DNA of 64,000 bases. Source: Chryseotalea sanaruensis. Its GTDB lineage: Bacteria > Bacteroidota > Bacteroidia > Cytophagales > Cyclobacteriaceae. Every line of letters starts with the position of its first letter. Position 1 is the stretch's first letter. This document shows positions 36,515 through 44,721 of the stretch, piece by piece. The position numbers and the translations under genes are program-made. Under the pieces are notes generated by a model. It was not told where the DNA came from, made no database searches, and was given only the letters and a program-made list of their open reading frames with translations. The stretch is from contig NZ_BHXQ01000001.1 of the NCBI RefSeq assembly GCF_003990915.1, positions 551,402 through 615,401 of the forward strand, given 5' to 3'.

Positions 36515-36616
36515 CTCTGGTCTTTGCGTCTTGCTAAGACCATTATATTTTTGAGGTTTTGTTTTATCTTAATTTGTGTGTTTCTAGTCGGTCGTAGGGA
36601 GACCCTACGACCAGAG
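36515..36616. repeat. REPIN-like double palindrome, copy 1
   Basis: About 102 bases: CTCT, a first stem GGTCTTTGCG-TCT-TGCTAAGACC (36519-36541), an AT-rich spacer of 48 bases, a second perfect stem GGTCGTAGGG-AGA-CCCTACGACC (36590-36612), then AGAG. The outer ends are inverted repeats. Copy 2 is at 37464-37574 in the same orientation. A short gene lies between the copies. Confidence 0.75.
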
Positions 36617-36709
36617 GGGGATCGTTTTTTGAAATGCATTCACTAGTGCCTTTTTAAAAAATCAAAAGTCCGGCAAGGCAAACCATAACTTAGTTTCAAA
36701 ATTTAATAA

Positions 36710-37108
36710 CTAAAACTTTCCAGTTTTTAGTACCCGATCTGCTAATGTATAAGCTTCTGCTAATGTTTTAACAACGGTGTGTGGGCAAGGCGGAGGATTA
36801 AATAAGAATACACCTTTTAACATCATTGACATAACCATTGAACTATTAACCATAATTAAGCCTGTCTTCATTTTTTTTACTATTTCACTTCGTTTCTTCA
36901 AAAAGTTATTTAGCTCTATACGATATTCTGAAGACATATACTTTCCTTCTGACAACACATGGATATCAACGAAAGGTTTTCCTCCGTTTAACCACGAGTC
37001 CATATACTCAAGATACTCGCCAAACAGTTCATTGGTAAGCTGAATATCGGTTAATGTAGTTACAACAATGGGGAATTTTGAATCGTCTACTTCGTAATAT
37101 TTTTTCAT
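36710..37108 (-). CDS. Hypothetical protein, possibly STAS/SpoIIAA-like
   Basis: 132 residues, soluble. Seen: YYEVDDSKFPIVVTTLTDIQLTNELFGEYLEYMDSWL then PFVDIHVLSEG and a helical, Lys-rich middle, ending NPPPCPHTVVKTLAEAYTLADRVL. The alternation of strand and helix and the final helix resemble SpoIIAA/STAS-like orphans of other phyla, but this is weak. It is flanked by REPIN-like repeats. Function unknown. Confidence 0.5.
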   Translation of the reverse strand: MKKYYEVDDSKFPIVVTTLTDIQLTNELFGEYLEYMDSWLNGGKPFVDIHVLSEGKYMSSEYRIELNNFLKKRSEIVKKMKTGLIMVNSSMVMSMMLKGVFLFNPPPCPHTVVKTLAEAYTLADRVLKTGKF

Positions 37109-37140
37109 ACAGGAATCTCTTAATTAGTAGCTAAAACGTA

Positions 37141-37377
37141 TTAAAGATAGTTTGTTGAATGCAAATTGGACAATTCGATCGCCATTGTGCCACCCATTTC
37201 GGCCATGTCCGTCCGTTCACTATTCATCGTCATGTCACCATAGGGTATGCCGGGTGGGAGTAACTCTACAAGAGTGGGTGTGCTTGTTATCTTTGAAAAT
37301 GGATATTGAGCACAAGCTGCTAGATGCAGAAGACAAATCGAGGTAGATAAAATCAAGAAGCTTTTTTTGTTGATCAT
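37141..37377 (-). CDS. Small hypothetical lipoprotein
   Basis: 78 residues. Seen: a basic N-terminus (INKK), a hydrophobic core and lipobox LAAC with the Cys at 22, then a short Met-, Thr- and Pro-rich tail (DMTMNSERTDMAEMGGT). There is no acidic lipoprotein export signal after the Cys. Upstream of the 132-residue gene by 32 bases on the same strand. Function unknown. Confidence 0.45.
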   Translation of the reverse strand: MINKKSFLILSTSICLLHLAACAQYPFSKITSTPTLVELLPPGIPYGDMTMNSERTDMAEMGGTMAIELSNLHSTNYL

Positions 37378-37463
37378 ATTTTTTTACGATAAATGCTGTG
37401 CAAATTGACGGAACGAAATCAGAATAAACCTTTTAAGATGTCCAAATTTCATCTTGATGCGTT

Positions 37464-37574
37464 CACCCTCTGGTCTTAGCGTCTCGCTAAGGCCGCTAAA
37501 TTTTTACGGTTTTTGTTTTATTTTAAATTGTATGTTTCTAGTCGGTCGTAGGGAGACCCTACGACCAGAGGGTG
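37464..37574. repeat. REPIN-like double palindrome, copy 2
   Basis: 111 bases bounded by a perfect 12-bp terminal inverted repeat, CACCCTCTGGTC and GACCAGAGGGTG. Inside: stem GGTCTTAGCG-TCT-CGCTAAGGCC (37472-37494), a 49-base AT-rich spacer, and stem GGTCGTAGGG-AGA-CCCTACGACC (37544-37566). The right stem and the 25 bases leading into it are nearly identical to copy 1. The two stems are inverted relatives of each other with paired changes at positions 5 and 9. Confidence 0.8.
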
Positions 37575-37583
37575 TTAAAAGGT

Positions 37584-37880
37584 TTAAAGGTGACTCCAAA
37601 TTGAATAGAGTATAAAAATGATATGAACAAAAGAAAATAAAATTCTTAATGGTAGACTCGTTAATGGTTTTATGTTTAGAATAATTAAAGACCCCAATGT
37701 CATGAGTATTAGAAAAATATTCAAAGAATTTACAGAATTAAAGAGATACCAACCGTCAAGAAAAAAATCTACTCTTTCTGACTGCGATGAGTATTTATTA
37801 AAAGCATAAGCCCATAAAATGAAAGCGTAAAAGTTTAAAATAACAACAACTGTACTGAAAATGGTTTTGAATGTTTTCAT
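37584..37880 (-). CDS. Small multi-pass membrane protein
   Basis: 98 residues with three hydrophobic segments (about 7-27, 46-68 and 76-94) and no motif that I recognise. It lies directly beside REPIN-like copy 2, whose right end is ten bases past the stop. Function unknown. Confidence 0.45.
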   Translation of the reverse strand: MKTFKTIFSTVVVILNFYAFILWAYAFNKYSSQSERVDFFLDGWYLFNSVNSLNIFLILMTLGSLIILNIKPLTSLPLRILFSFVHIIFILYSIWSHL

Positions 37881-37923
37881 AACTGTGCTGGTTAAATGAT
37901 AAGTAATTACAAGGAGAGAGAGG

Positions 37924-38112
37924 TTAAAATATTTTTATTAGTCCCCAGACAATAAGTGCAATACCACCATACTTAAAGAAATTACCAAATTTTTTATACA
38001 TAGCTTCTTCTTTTTCTTTTGTAAACGGCCTGTACACTCTAAACCCAATCAATGTCATTGTTGATCCGAGAACTAAGTTAAAGTATCCGTAAAAGCTATC
38101 AATTGATTCCAT
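37924..38112 (-). CDS. 62-residue two-helix membrane protein
   Basis: Seen: FYGYFNLVLGSTMTLIGFRVY, a loop KEKEEAMYKKFG, then GGIALIVWGLIKIF. Helix-loop-helix membrane proteins of this size with a final glycine-rich helix are common orphans. It lies upstream of the 98-residue membrane gene on the same strand with 43 bases between them. Function unknown. Confidence 0.45.
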   Translation of the reverse strand: MESIDSFYGYFNLVLGSTMTLIGFRVYRPFTKEKEEAMYKKFGNFFKYGGIALIVWGLIKIF

Positions 38113-38143
38113 TGCTTGTTATTGTTTTTGGTTCGACTCGCTT

Positions 38144-38319
38144 TTGTTGGTGTTGCGCGTTGATAAGTAGGGAAGGCTCACCAACAAATTTAACATGCTT
38201 GTTGGTGAGCCAGCGCTAATGCTTACACGAAACACCAACAAGGGCAAGGACGGACTCGTCAATAAATTTAGCATGCTTGTTGGTGAGGCAGCGCTATTCC
38301 CTACACACAACACCAACAA
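38144..38319. repeat. Three tandem TTGTTGGTG/CACCAACAA hairpins
   Basis: Each unit is TTGTTGGTG, about 25 bases, CACCAACAA: 38144-38187, 38199-38241 and 38277-38319. Units two and three are also a direct repeat with a 78-base period, sharing AAATTTA(A/G)CATGC before the stem. Related half-copies are near 36220 and 36381. The remainder of the gap, 38320-38598, shows nothing recognisable. Confidence 0.75.
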
Positions 38320-38598
38320 GGGCAGAGCTTAAGTTCCGATCGAGTGCCACACGCTGATATACAAAAAATGCAACTGATGATAATTCTTTTCATAAATGGC
38401 TACCAACTACTGGCGATATTCATTGTCTATACTTCCTATTACCTACTGCACACTCCTTCACTCATAGTAAATATACTAAATACTGCTTTTTTAAAAGCAA
38501 AGAGAATCTACTAAAAATCAGAAATAACCAAACGCAATAGACAACATGAGCTGTAAAAGCTAGCTGAGTGGGAGAGAAGGGGCGGAGAAAATAAAAGA

Positions 38599-38916
38599 TT
38601 AATAAATCACCATACTCGCATCCACCTCTTGTGCCCAGGCGGTGATGCCACCTTTTAAGCTGTAGAGGTTTGTGTAGCCGTGATTCTTTTCGAGGTATTT
38701 AACTAACTGGCTGCTGCGATTACCGCCTTTGCAGTGGATGATGACCTGTTTGTCTTTTTGGATGCGGTGCAGGTTAGGGATCACTTCATCTAAGGGAATA
38801 GACTCAGCGTTGATATTGCAGATGCCGTATTCAAGTGTTTCGCGGACATCAATCAACTGAAAATCAGCTTTTTTGTCCATTAACTGCTTAAGTTCAAGTA
38901 CGGTTATTTCCTTCAT
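38599..38916 (-). CDS. Single-domain rhodanese-like sulfurtransferase
   Basis: 105 residues. Seen: FQLIDVRETLEYGICNINAESIPLDEV and the active loop HCKGGNRSSQ with the persulfide-forming Cys62; the loop is six residues after the Cys, the thiosulfate/sulfurtransferase form rather than the phosphatase form. Cytosolic, GlpE-like. A -7-like TAATTTTG (minus strand, 38928-38921) ends four bases before the ATG, so a leaderless message is possible. It lies downstream of the glucan locus but beyond that operon's terminator. Confidence 0.88.
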   Translation of the reverse strand: MKEITVLELKQLMDKKADFQLIDVRETLEYGICNINAESIPLDEVIPNLHRIQKDKQVIIHCKGGNRSSQLVKYLEKNHGYTNLYSLKGGITAWAQEVDASMVIY

Positions 38917-38943
38917 AGCCCAAAATTAATGACTCTTGAGCAA

Positions 38944-38976
38944 GAAAAAAAGCGACAGCTTTCGCCATCGCCTTTT
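38944..38976 (-). terminator. Rho-independent terminator of the glucan operon
   Basis: On the minus strand: AAAGGCGATGGC, loop GAAA, GCTGTCGCTTTTTTT. The eight-pair stem contains two G-U pairs, has a stable GAAA loop and is followed by at least seven U. It lies 20 bases past the GH3 stop, closing the SusC-to-GH3 transcript before the rhodanese gene. Confidence 0.85.
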
Positions 38977-38996
38977 CCACCTGAACCTAAAACTGT

Positions 38997-41249
38997 TTAC
39001 TTCAATTCAAAGAAATCGTTTAATGTAGCTGCTGAATTGCCACCGACCATTACCTGAAAGCGCCCAGGCTCAGTAACAGTCTGTAAGGCTTCATTGACAA
39101 AGCTTAACTGATCTTTGCCAATCGTAAAAGTGATAACCTTTTCTTCATCCGCTTTGATCAATACTTTTTGAAATCCTTTTAACTCCTTCACAGGTCGCGT
39201 AGTACTTGCCACCAGGTCGCGGATATAAAGTTGAATCACCTCTTCACCATCTCGGGCACTTGTATTTTTTACGGTTACACTAATACTTACGGTTTCATTA
39301 TCCAGCAAAGATTTTTTGCTTAAGGATAAGTTGCTGTATTCGAATGTTGAATAGCTTAAGCCAAAACCAAATGGGTACAAAGGTGTATTCGGTACATCTC
39401 TGTAACGCGAACGGTATACGCGTTCTGTTAAAGGTTCTTCATGCTTGCCCAGATAAGGTCTGCCTGTGTTTTTATGGTTGTAATACAATGGCAATTGTCC
39501 TACAGCCCTAGGGAATGTAATGGGTAGTTTACCTGCAGGGTTGTAGTCACCAAAAACTACATCGGCCACAGCCAGGCCTGCCTGTGAACCTAATGTCCAT
39601 GTTTCTACAATGCCCTCAATATTTTTATCCATCCATTCAAGTGCTAAAGGGCGACCGTTCAGTAACAATACAACGATAGGTTTATTGGTTTTATGAATAG
39701 CTTCAAGTAATTGTTGTTGCACACCGGGTAAAGTTATATCAGCCCTTGAAGCGCCTTCACCATTCATGACTGCACTTTCGCCTAACACCATTACCACAAC
39801 ATCTGATTCCTTTGCGATGCGTATGGCATCTGCAAATTTGCTTTGGTCATTGTCGTATAGATTGCAGCCTTCAGCAAATGAAATTTTAGTTGATGATGAT
39901 ACTTTCCCTTTGATGCCCTCTAAGATAGATACAGGATGTTGTGCTTCACCGAAGAATGACCAGGAGCCATTCATGTCTTCTTTGTTATTGGCCAATGGGC
40001 CGATAACTGCCAGGCGTTTAACGTCTTTAGCTAATGGCAATATGTTGTTTTCATTTTTGAGGAGCACAATTGACTTTTTAGCTACTTCATGTGCTGCCGC
40101 CAGATTGGATACAGACCTGATTTCATTTTGCTCACGTACGGTATCGGAATAGAGATAAGGATTATCAAACAGTCCCAGTTTAAATTTTAGTTCGAGTACA
40201 CGTCTTACCGCCTGATTTAAAACCTTTTGATCAAGCTGACCATTCGCAATCAGTACAGGTATCTTTTTCAAATAGATATCAGCCATCATGTCCATGTCTG
40301 TTCCTGCTTCCATCGCTTTTTTAGCGGCTTCAAGACTATCCGCCACAAAACCATGATCAAGCATTTCACCAATGGACTGCCAGTCTGAAACAACCATGCC
40401 ACTAAAGCCCCATTGCTTGCGCAATACCTCTTCTAACAAGTAGGTATGTGCCGTGGCTGGTATACCGTTCAGTTCGTTAAAGGAAGTCATGATGGTGGCA
40501 CTACCAGCCTCTACTGCTGCCCTGTAGGGCGGGAGATAGGTCTCGTGCAAAGTTTGCAACGACATGTCTACTGTATTGTAATCGCGGCCACCCATAGGTG
40601 CGCCATAGGCGGCAAAATGTTTTACACAGGCTGCCAGTGTATTGGCATTACTTAAGTTGGCACCCTGAAAGCCACGTACACGCGCTGCTGCGATTAATGA
40701 TCCTAAGTAAGGGTCTTCACCTGCACCTTCAGACACACGCCCCCAACGGGCATCGCGTGCAATGTCTACCATAGGAGCGAAGTTAAAGTTAATGCCCGCA
40801 GCAGTTGCTTCAATGGCAGCCACACGAGCTGCCAATTCAATGGCTTCAGTATCCCAACTCGCAGCTTCGGCAAGGGGTAGGGGAAATACTGTTTTGAAAC
40901 CGTGTATCACATCGGCTCCAAATAGCAAAGGAATACCTAAGCGTGATTCTTCAACAGCAATTTTCTGTAACCGGGCAGTGTACGTTGCTCCATGTACGTT
41001 GAATAGTCCTGTGATTTTTCCTTCTTTGATTAATTCATTGAAGCGTGTAGACTCGGCAGTGCGAACTGTCGGCCCTGTATTAAATAAATCGCCAACCGGA
41101 AAATTGAGTTGACCAACCTTCTCTTCAATGGTCATTACGTTAATGAGAGAATCAACTTTCTTGTTTACGGATGAGCTTGATTTCTCTTCGGTGTTACAAG
41201 CGAGAAAAAAAAACACAAGTATAAGTGCTGAGGAATAACGAGTAATCAT
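38997..41249 (-). CDS. GH3 beta-glucosidase lipoprotein
   Basis: 750 residues. Seen: lipobox FLAC with Cys18; GH3 N-terminal barrel with NFAPMVDIARDARWGRVSEG and KHFAAYGAP; the nucleophile Asp289 in GMVVSDWQSIGEM; an alpha/beta sandwich with VAVIGPLANNKEDMNGSWSF-type segments; and a C-terminal fibronectin III-like domain (about 650-745) with DGEEVIQLYIRD. The acid/base residue was not assigned. It releases glucose from short beta-glucans or cellobiose-type ends. Acidic residues at positions 4-5 after the Cys are ambiguous for sorting; periplasm is most likely. It is the last gene of the locus, 14 bases after the GH16 gene. Confidence 0.93.
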   Translation of the reverse strand: MITRYSSALILVFFFLACNTEEKSSSSVNKKVDSLINVMTIEEKVGQLNFPVGDLFNTGPTVRTAESTRFNELIKEGKITGLFNVHGATYTARLQKIAVEESRLGIPLLFGADVIHGFKTVFPLPLAEAASWDTEAIELAARVAAIEATAAGINFNFAPMVDIARDARWGRVSEGAGEDPYLGSLIAAARVRGFQGANLSNANTLAACVKHFAAYGAPMGGRDYNTVDMSLQTLHETYLPPYRAAVEAGSATIMTSFNELNGIPATAHTYLLEEVLRKQWGFSGMVVSDWQSIGEMLDHGFVADSLEAAKKAMEAGTDMDMMADIYLKKIPVLIANGQLDQKVLNQAVRRVLELKFKLGLFDNPYLYSDTVREQNEIRSVSNLAAAHEVAKKSIVLLKNENNILPLAKDVKRLAVIGPLANNKEDMNGSWSFFGEAQHPVSILEGIKGKVSSSTKISFAEGCNLYDNDQSKFADAIRIAKESDVVVMVLGESAVMNGEGASRADITLPGVQQQLLEAIHKTNKPIVVLLLNGRPLALEWMDKNIEGIVETWTLGSQAGLAVADVVFGDYNPAGKLPITFPRAVGQLPLYYNHKNTGRPYLGKHEEPLTERVYRSRYRDVPNTPLYPFGFGLSYSTFEYSNLSLSKKSLLDNETVSISVTVKNTSARDGEEVIQLYIRDLVASTTRPVKELKGFQKVLIKADEEKVITFTIGKDQLSFVNEALQTVTEPGRFQVMVGGNSAATLNDFFELK

Positions 41250-41263
41250 TTTTAGTATTTCAA

Positions 41264-42034
41264 TTATTGGTAAACGCGTACGTAATCAATTTCCATTTTC
41301 TGTGGCCAGATGGATTCATCTATTCCCATCTTGCCTCCCCAGTTTCCACCAACGGCTATATTCATGATTAAGTGAAATCGTTTGTCAAATGGCCATTCTT
41401 TGAATGTATCGTTTTCACTTCTTGCCGCTGTGTAATAGAGCTGATCATCAACAAAAAAATCTATTTTGTCTTTAGTCCAGTTTATAGCATAGACATGAAA
41501 TTCTTCTGCTGCATCATGAACAAGTACCTTACCGGATTTTTCTGTGTGTTTGATGTGGTTGTAGGAGGCCGTGTGAATAGTACCGAACACAGAGTCTTGA
41601 TTGTAACCGACATGTTCCATGATGTCTATCTCTCCACTGGCAGGCCAGCCTCCGTATTCCCAATCAGTGGACAACATCCAAATGGCAGGCCATGTACCAC
41701 GACCATACGGAAGTTTGGCGCTGACCTCAATTCTTCCATACAACCAATCGCCTTTATGTTTTGAAACGATTCTAGAGGAACTAAAGGCTTTGCCATCAAT
41801 AGAATCGAGATGCGCCTCTATGATGAGATGACCATCTTCAACCCTTACATTTTTAGATAAGCGTGTATAGGCTTGTTGTTCATTATTGCCCCAGCCATTA
41901 TTGGCACCTAAGTCATAATTCCATTTAACAGAATCCGGTATGCCGGTGTAATTAAACTCATCGCTCCACACTAACTTTGGTTTGCAAGAGGCAAAAGCAA
42001 GTATTGTGAGGAAAGTCATCAAGACTATTCTCAT
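41264..42034 (-). CDS. GH16 endo-beta-glucanase lipoprotein (short form)
   Basis: 256 residues. Seen: lipobox FASC with Cys17, then the GH16 jelly roll directly: VWSDEFNYTG, NNGWGNNEQQAYT, GTWPAIWML and the catalytic GEIDIMEH, with nucleophile Glu135 and acid/base Glu140; closing IDYVRVYQ. The E-x-D-x-x-E form is that of laminarinases and lichenases. After the Cys comes KPKL with no acidic residues, so export to the surface is not predicted; a periplasmic site is inferred. 30 bases separate it from the other GH16 gene. Confidence 0.92.
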   Translation of the reverse strand: MRIVLMTFLTILAFASCKPKLVWSDEFNYTGIPDSVKWNYDLGANNGWGNNEQQAYTRLSKNVRVEDGHLIIEAHLDSIDGKAFSSSRIVSKHKGDWLYGRIEVSAKLPYGRGTWPAIWMLSTDWEYGGWPASGEIDIMEHVGYNQDSVFGTIHTASYNHIKHTEKSGKVLVHDAAEEFHVYAINWTKDKIDFFVDDQLYYTAARSENDTFKEWPFDKRFHLIMNIAVGGNWGGKMGIDESIWPQKMEIDYVRVYQ

Positions 42035-42064
42035 GTGTATTTTTTTTAATATGTCTTAAATCAA

Positions 42065-43177
42065 TTATTGAAACACGCGCACGTAATCCACGATTAATCG
42101 TTGCGGAAATTGTGTAGAAGCATTAGGATTACCAGGCCAATTACCACCTACTGCAATATTAAAAATCAGAAAGAATGGAGCATCAAATTCACTCAGTTCA
42201 GCAGGGGTGATATCAATTTCATGGTGCATAACATTATTCACATACCAGGTAATCTTGTTGGCGTTCCATACAATAGAATACACATGGAATTCACCAGCAA
42301 GTGTTCCAGTAGAAATGGTGTATCCATCATCTCCACAAGTACAAGCATGTGATCCATTATTATCCCAATGTAGCGTTCCGTACACTGTGTTATCCTTTCC
42401 AGCACCACCTACCATTTCCATAATATCGATTTCCCCACATTTAGGCCAGCCTACAGTAGGGAAGTTATTTCCTAACATCCAGAATGCAGGCCATATGCCT
42501 TGTCCTTTCGGAAGCGCAGCACGAATGTCAACGCGACCATATTGGAACGATTTCTTATCCTTAGTGATTAACCTTGACGAAGTATATTCCGCACCGCTGA
42601 AATTTTCCTTTTTAGCTGTAATGACTAAATGACCATCAACAATAGAAGTGTTTTCCTGACGATAGAATTGTAATTCATTATTGCCCCAACCATTACTTCC
42701 TCTTCCTGTTTCGTATGTCCAATCGCTGGTATTAAGTGTTGTACCATCGAAATTGTCCTCCCACACGAGTGTGAGTCCATCGTAACTTGTTGGGGAAGTG
42801 TAACCTGTGCTTGGAATTACAAGTTCGCCACTACCCAAAGTAATGTTAACTTCTTTTTCCTCTTCAATAAATTGAGAAGCAGTTGCATTTGCTTGCACCT
42901 TTATTGTAAAGGTTCCTTCGGTGGAATAAACATAGGATGCTTTACCATCGGTTGATTTAATTGGTGTCTCGGTTGTCTCCTCACCAAAGTAGATCGTATA
43001 GAAATTAGCATTCGTAGCACTGGCTTCAATCGATACATTTCCAGAGCCAGTGGTACTGGTCAGCGTTACAACCAGATCAGAAGGTAAGAGCAGTTTGCCG
43101 TTTTCTTTCTCATCATCACATGCAAATAGTAGTATAGAGGAAAGAAAGAACAGCAAAGAATATACAATATTCATCAT
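42065..43177 (-). CDS. GH16 endo-beta-glucanase lipoprotein with N-terminal PKD-like domain
   Basis: 370 residues. Seen: Cys20 followed by DDEKE, an acidic surface-export signal; a beta domain (about 33-115) with a PKD-like pattern (STEGTFTIKVQANA); a linker; then GH16: LVWEDNFDGTTLNTSDW, GSNGWGNNELQFY, GIWPAFWMLG, and GEIDIMEMVG with nucleophile Glu249 and acid/base Glu254; closing VDYVRVFQ. Likely the surface enzyme that first cuts beta-1,3-glucan (laminarin type); specificity is inferred from the family. It follows a 34-base perfect palindrome. Confidence 0.92.
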   Translation of the reverse strand: MMNIVYSLLFFLSSILLFACDDEKENGKLLLPSDLVVTLTSTTGSGNVSIEASATNANFYTIYFGEETTETPIKSTDGKASYVYSTEGTFTIKVQANATASQFIEEEKEVNITLGSGELVIPSTGYTSPTSYDGLTLVWEDNFDGTTLNTSDWTYETGRGSNGWGNNELQFYRQENTSIVDGHLVITAKKENFSGAEYTSSRLITKDKKSFQYGRVDIRAALPKGQGIWPAFWMLGNNFPTVGWPKCGEIDIMEMVGGAGKDNTVYGTLHWDNNGSHACTCGDDGYTISTGTLAGEFHVYSIVWNANKITWYVNNVMHHEIDITPAELSEFDAPFFLIFNIAVGGNWPGNPNASTQFPQRLIVDYVRVFQ

Positions 43178-43193
43178 CTTTTAGTTAAGGATA

Positions 43194-43227
43194 ATAATTG
43201 TCGTTCATACTTATGAACGACAATTAT
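43194..43227. promoter_or_regulatory. Perfect 16-bp inverted repeat inside the glucan operon
   Basis: ATAATTGTCGTTCATA, two-base loop, TATGAACGACAATTAT, with no mismatch. It sits in the only large gap of the operon (43178-43254), between the binding-protein gene and the first GH16 gene. No T-run follows on the minus strand, so partial termination, RNA processing or mRNA stabilisation are the options. Confidence 0.65.
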
Positions 43228-43254
43228 CAATAAATTTTTCAGTGGTGATTTTAA

Positions 43255-44700
43255 TTAATCTAACAACTCGAGGTCATCTATAAAAAAGATACCACCGGTA
43301 TGAATTGCTTCACCACCAATTTGAATCACAATTTGATCAAAATCAGTGCGATCACTGAAGGCGCTGAAGTCAAATTCCAATTCAAGCCACTTATCGGTTT
43401 CCAGACCAGCAAATTTAACTTCGGCCTGGGTAGTATATGCGTTTCCGGCTAATTCACGATTTTGAAGTTTTAACGCCACTTGTTTTTGCAAAGTGCTATA
43501 CGATTGCCATGGTTCTCCGCCTTCCGTTGTATAATCATTGTAACTTGGAATAAACACTTTCAATTTGAACTTATTACGTGTTGTAATATCCATTTTATAA
43601 TCAAGGCGTATTTGCACATTGGCAAACTGAGAAGCAGCACCGTTTGCTTTTATGTACATGGCCACCTTAGACGAAGTATTTAATCCAACGGGCGCAGGGT
43701 TGTCGTAGTTGGTAGTCAACGAACCACCGCCATCATTCACAAAGGCAATAGTAGACGCTACTTGAAAATTATCTTCGATGTCCTCGATTTTGTATTCTAA
43801 TGGTTCTGGAGGTGTTACAGGTCTGGTAAATCCTTTTCTGATTAAACGCTGATACCAGGTACAGCATGGATCACCACCATTAGGGTCAACCGCCTTGATA
43901 TGCATCTCATCATTCGACAATGAAATTATTGTATAGGCTGTTGCTCCATGATAATAGCCAATAAATTCAGGATTCGATACCGTAAGACCGTATGTTCCAT
44001 CCTCATTATCAGTTAGCGTCCATGTGCTTGTTTGTGGAGTCCAAGGAGCAAAGAAATCACCACCGCCTGGTTCTTGAACAGAACCGGGCAGGGTTGCACC
44101 GTATCCGCCATTGGCGTAGAAGAAATTATTTACAACATGGCTATAGTTGAAACCATCTAGTTTAAACGTCATTTCATCATCATAGAAATTTCTATTTTCC
44201 TTTTCGAAGGGTGCGGCAGAATACCATTCAGGGAAGGTTCCGCCATTTGGACCAACCCCAAGATGTCCTGGTGTTTCTTTGTCAATGATCCAGGTTTTAC
44301 CATCAACCGCATCTACACCACCTGTTAGCATATTGTAAGAAGGTATATCCAGCATCAAGGGGTTTGTTTCAGCGATATTAACTACCTGCGAACTGTTGGC
44401 AATACCGCCAGCTGTAAGTAGTGTTAATTTTACATTGTAATCACCCTCAACAGGATAAGGAACTGTTACTTGATTTGCAGTAGATATCACACCGTTTCCA
44501 AAATCCCAGATTGGTTTAAAACCGATAGCCGAGGTATTGGTAAAACGCACAAGGTTAGGATTTGAAGCATCATATTCGAAAGTAAAGGTAACATCAGTAC
44601 TGCTTGGAGCAGGACCCAGTTGCGGATCGTCTTCTTTACAAGCTGTGATGACTGTTTGCAGGCAAACAAACCACAGTAAGGTGTATAGTATCTTTTTCAT
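43255..44700 (-). CDS. Surface glycan-binding lipoprotein with PKD domain
   Basis: 481 residues from the ATG at 44700; the frame extends seven residues upstream. Seen: Cys21 followed by KEDD, a K-(D/E)2 lipoprotein export signal; a PKD domain (about 33-115) with NPNLVRFTNTSAIGFKPIWDFGNG and YPVEGDYNVKL; a middle domain with many Trp, Tyr and Gly (FAPWTPQTSTWTLTDNEDGT); and a C-terminal jelly roll (about 310-480), ending GGIFFIDDLELL, resembling carbohydrate-binding modules. It stands at the SGBP position right after SusD and has no catalytic motif. It probably holds beta-glucan at the surface. Confidence 0.82.
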   Translation of the reverse strand: MKKILYTLLWFVCLQTVITACKEDDPQLGPAPSSTDVTFTFEYDASNPNLVRFTNTSAIGFKPIWDFGNGVISTANQVTVPYPVEGDYNVKLTLLTAGGIANSSQVVNIAETNPLMLDIPSYNMLTGGVDAVDGKTWIIDKETPGHLGVGPNGGTFPEWYSAAPFEKENRNFYDDEMTFKLDGFNYSHVVNNFFYANGGYGATLPGSVQEPGGGDFFAPWTPQTSTWTLTDNEDGTYGLTVSNPEFIGYYHGATAYTIISLSNDEMHIKAVDPNGGDPCCTWYQRLIRKGFTRPVTPPEPLEYKIEDIEDNFQVASTIAFVNDGGGSLTTNYDNPAPVGLNTSSKVAMYIKANGAASQFANVQIRLDYKMDITTRNKFKLKVFIPSYNDYTTEGGEPWQSYSTLQKQVALKLQNRELAGNAYTTQAEVKFAGLETDKWLELEFDFSAFSDRTDFDQIVIQIGGEAIHTGGIFFIDDLELLD

Positions 44701-44721
44701 ATTTATTACAGCTAAGTTCAA

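Noticed and set aside
38119..38319. 66-codon minus-strand frame with an internal repeat (SPTSMLNLL twice)
   Set aside because: It lies wholly inside the tandem hairpin repeats and the duplicated residues come from the DNA repeat; no domain or start signal.
38144..38319. CRISPR-like spaced repeats
   Set aside because: Repeats are palindromic pairs with short variable loops and uneven spacing, with no cas genes nearby.
42207..42632. 141-codon plus-strand frame in the GH16 gene
   Set aside because: Antisense shadow of the catalytic domain.
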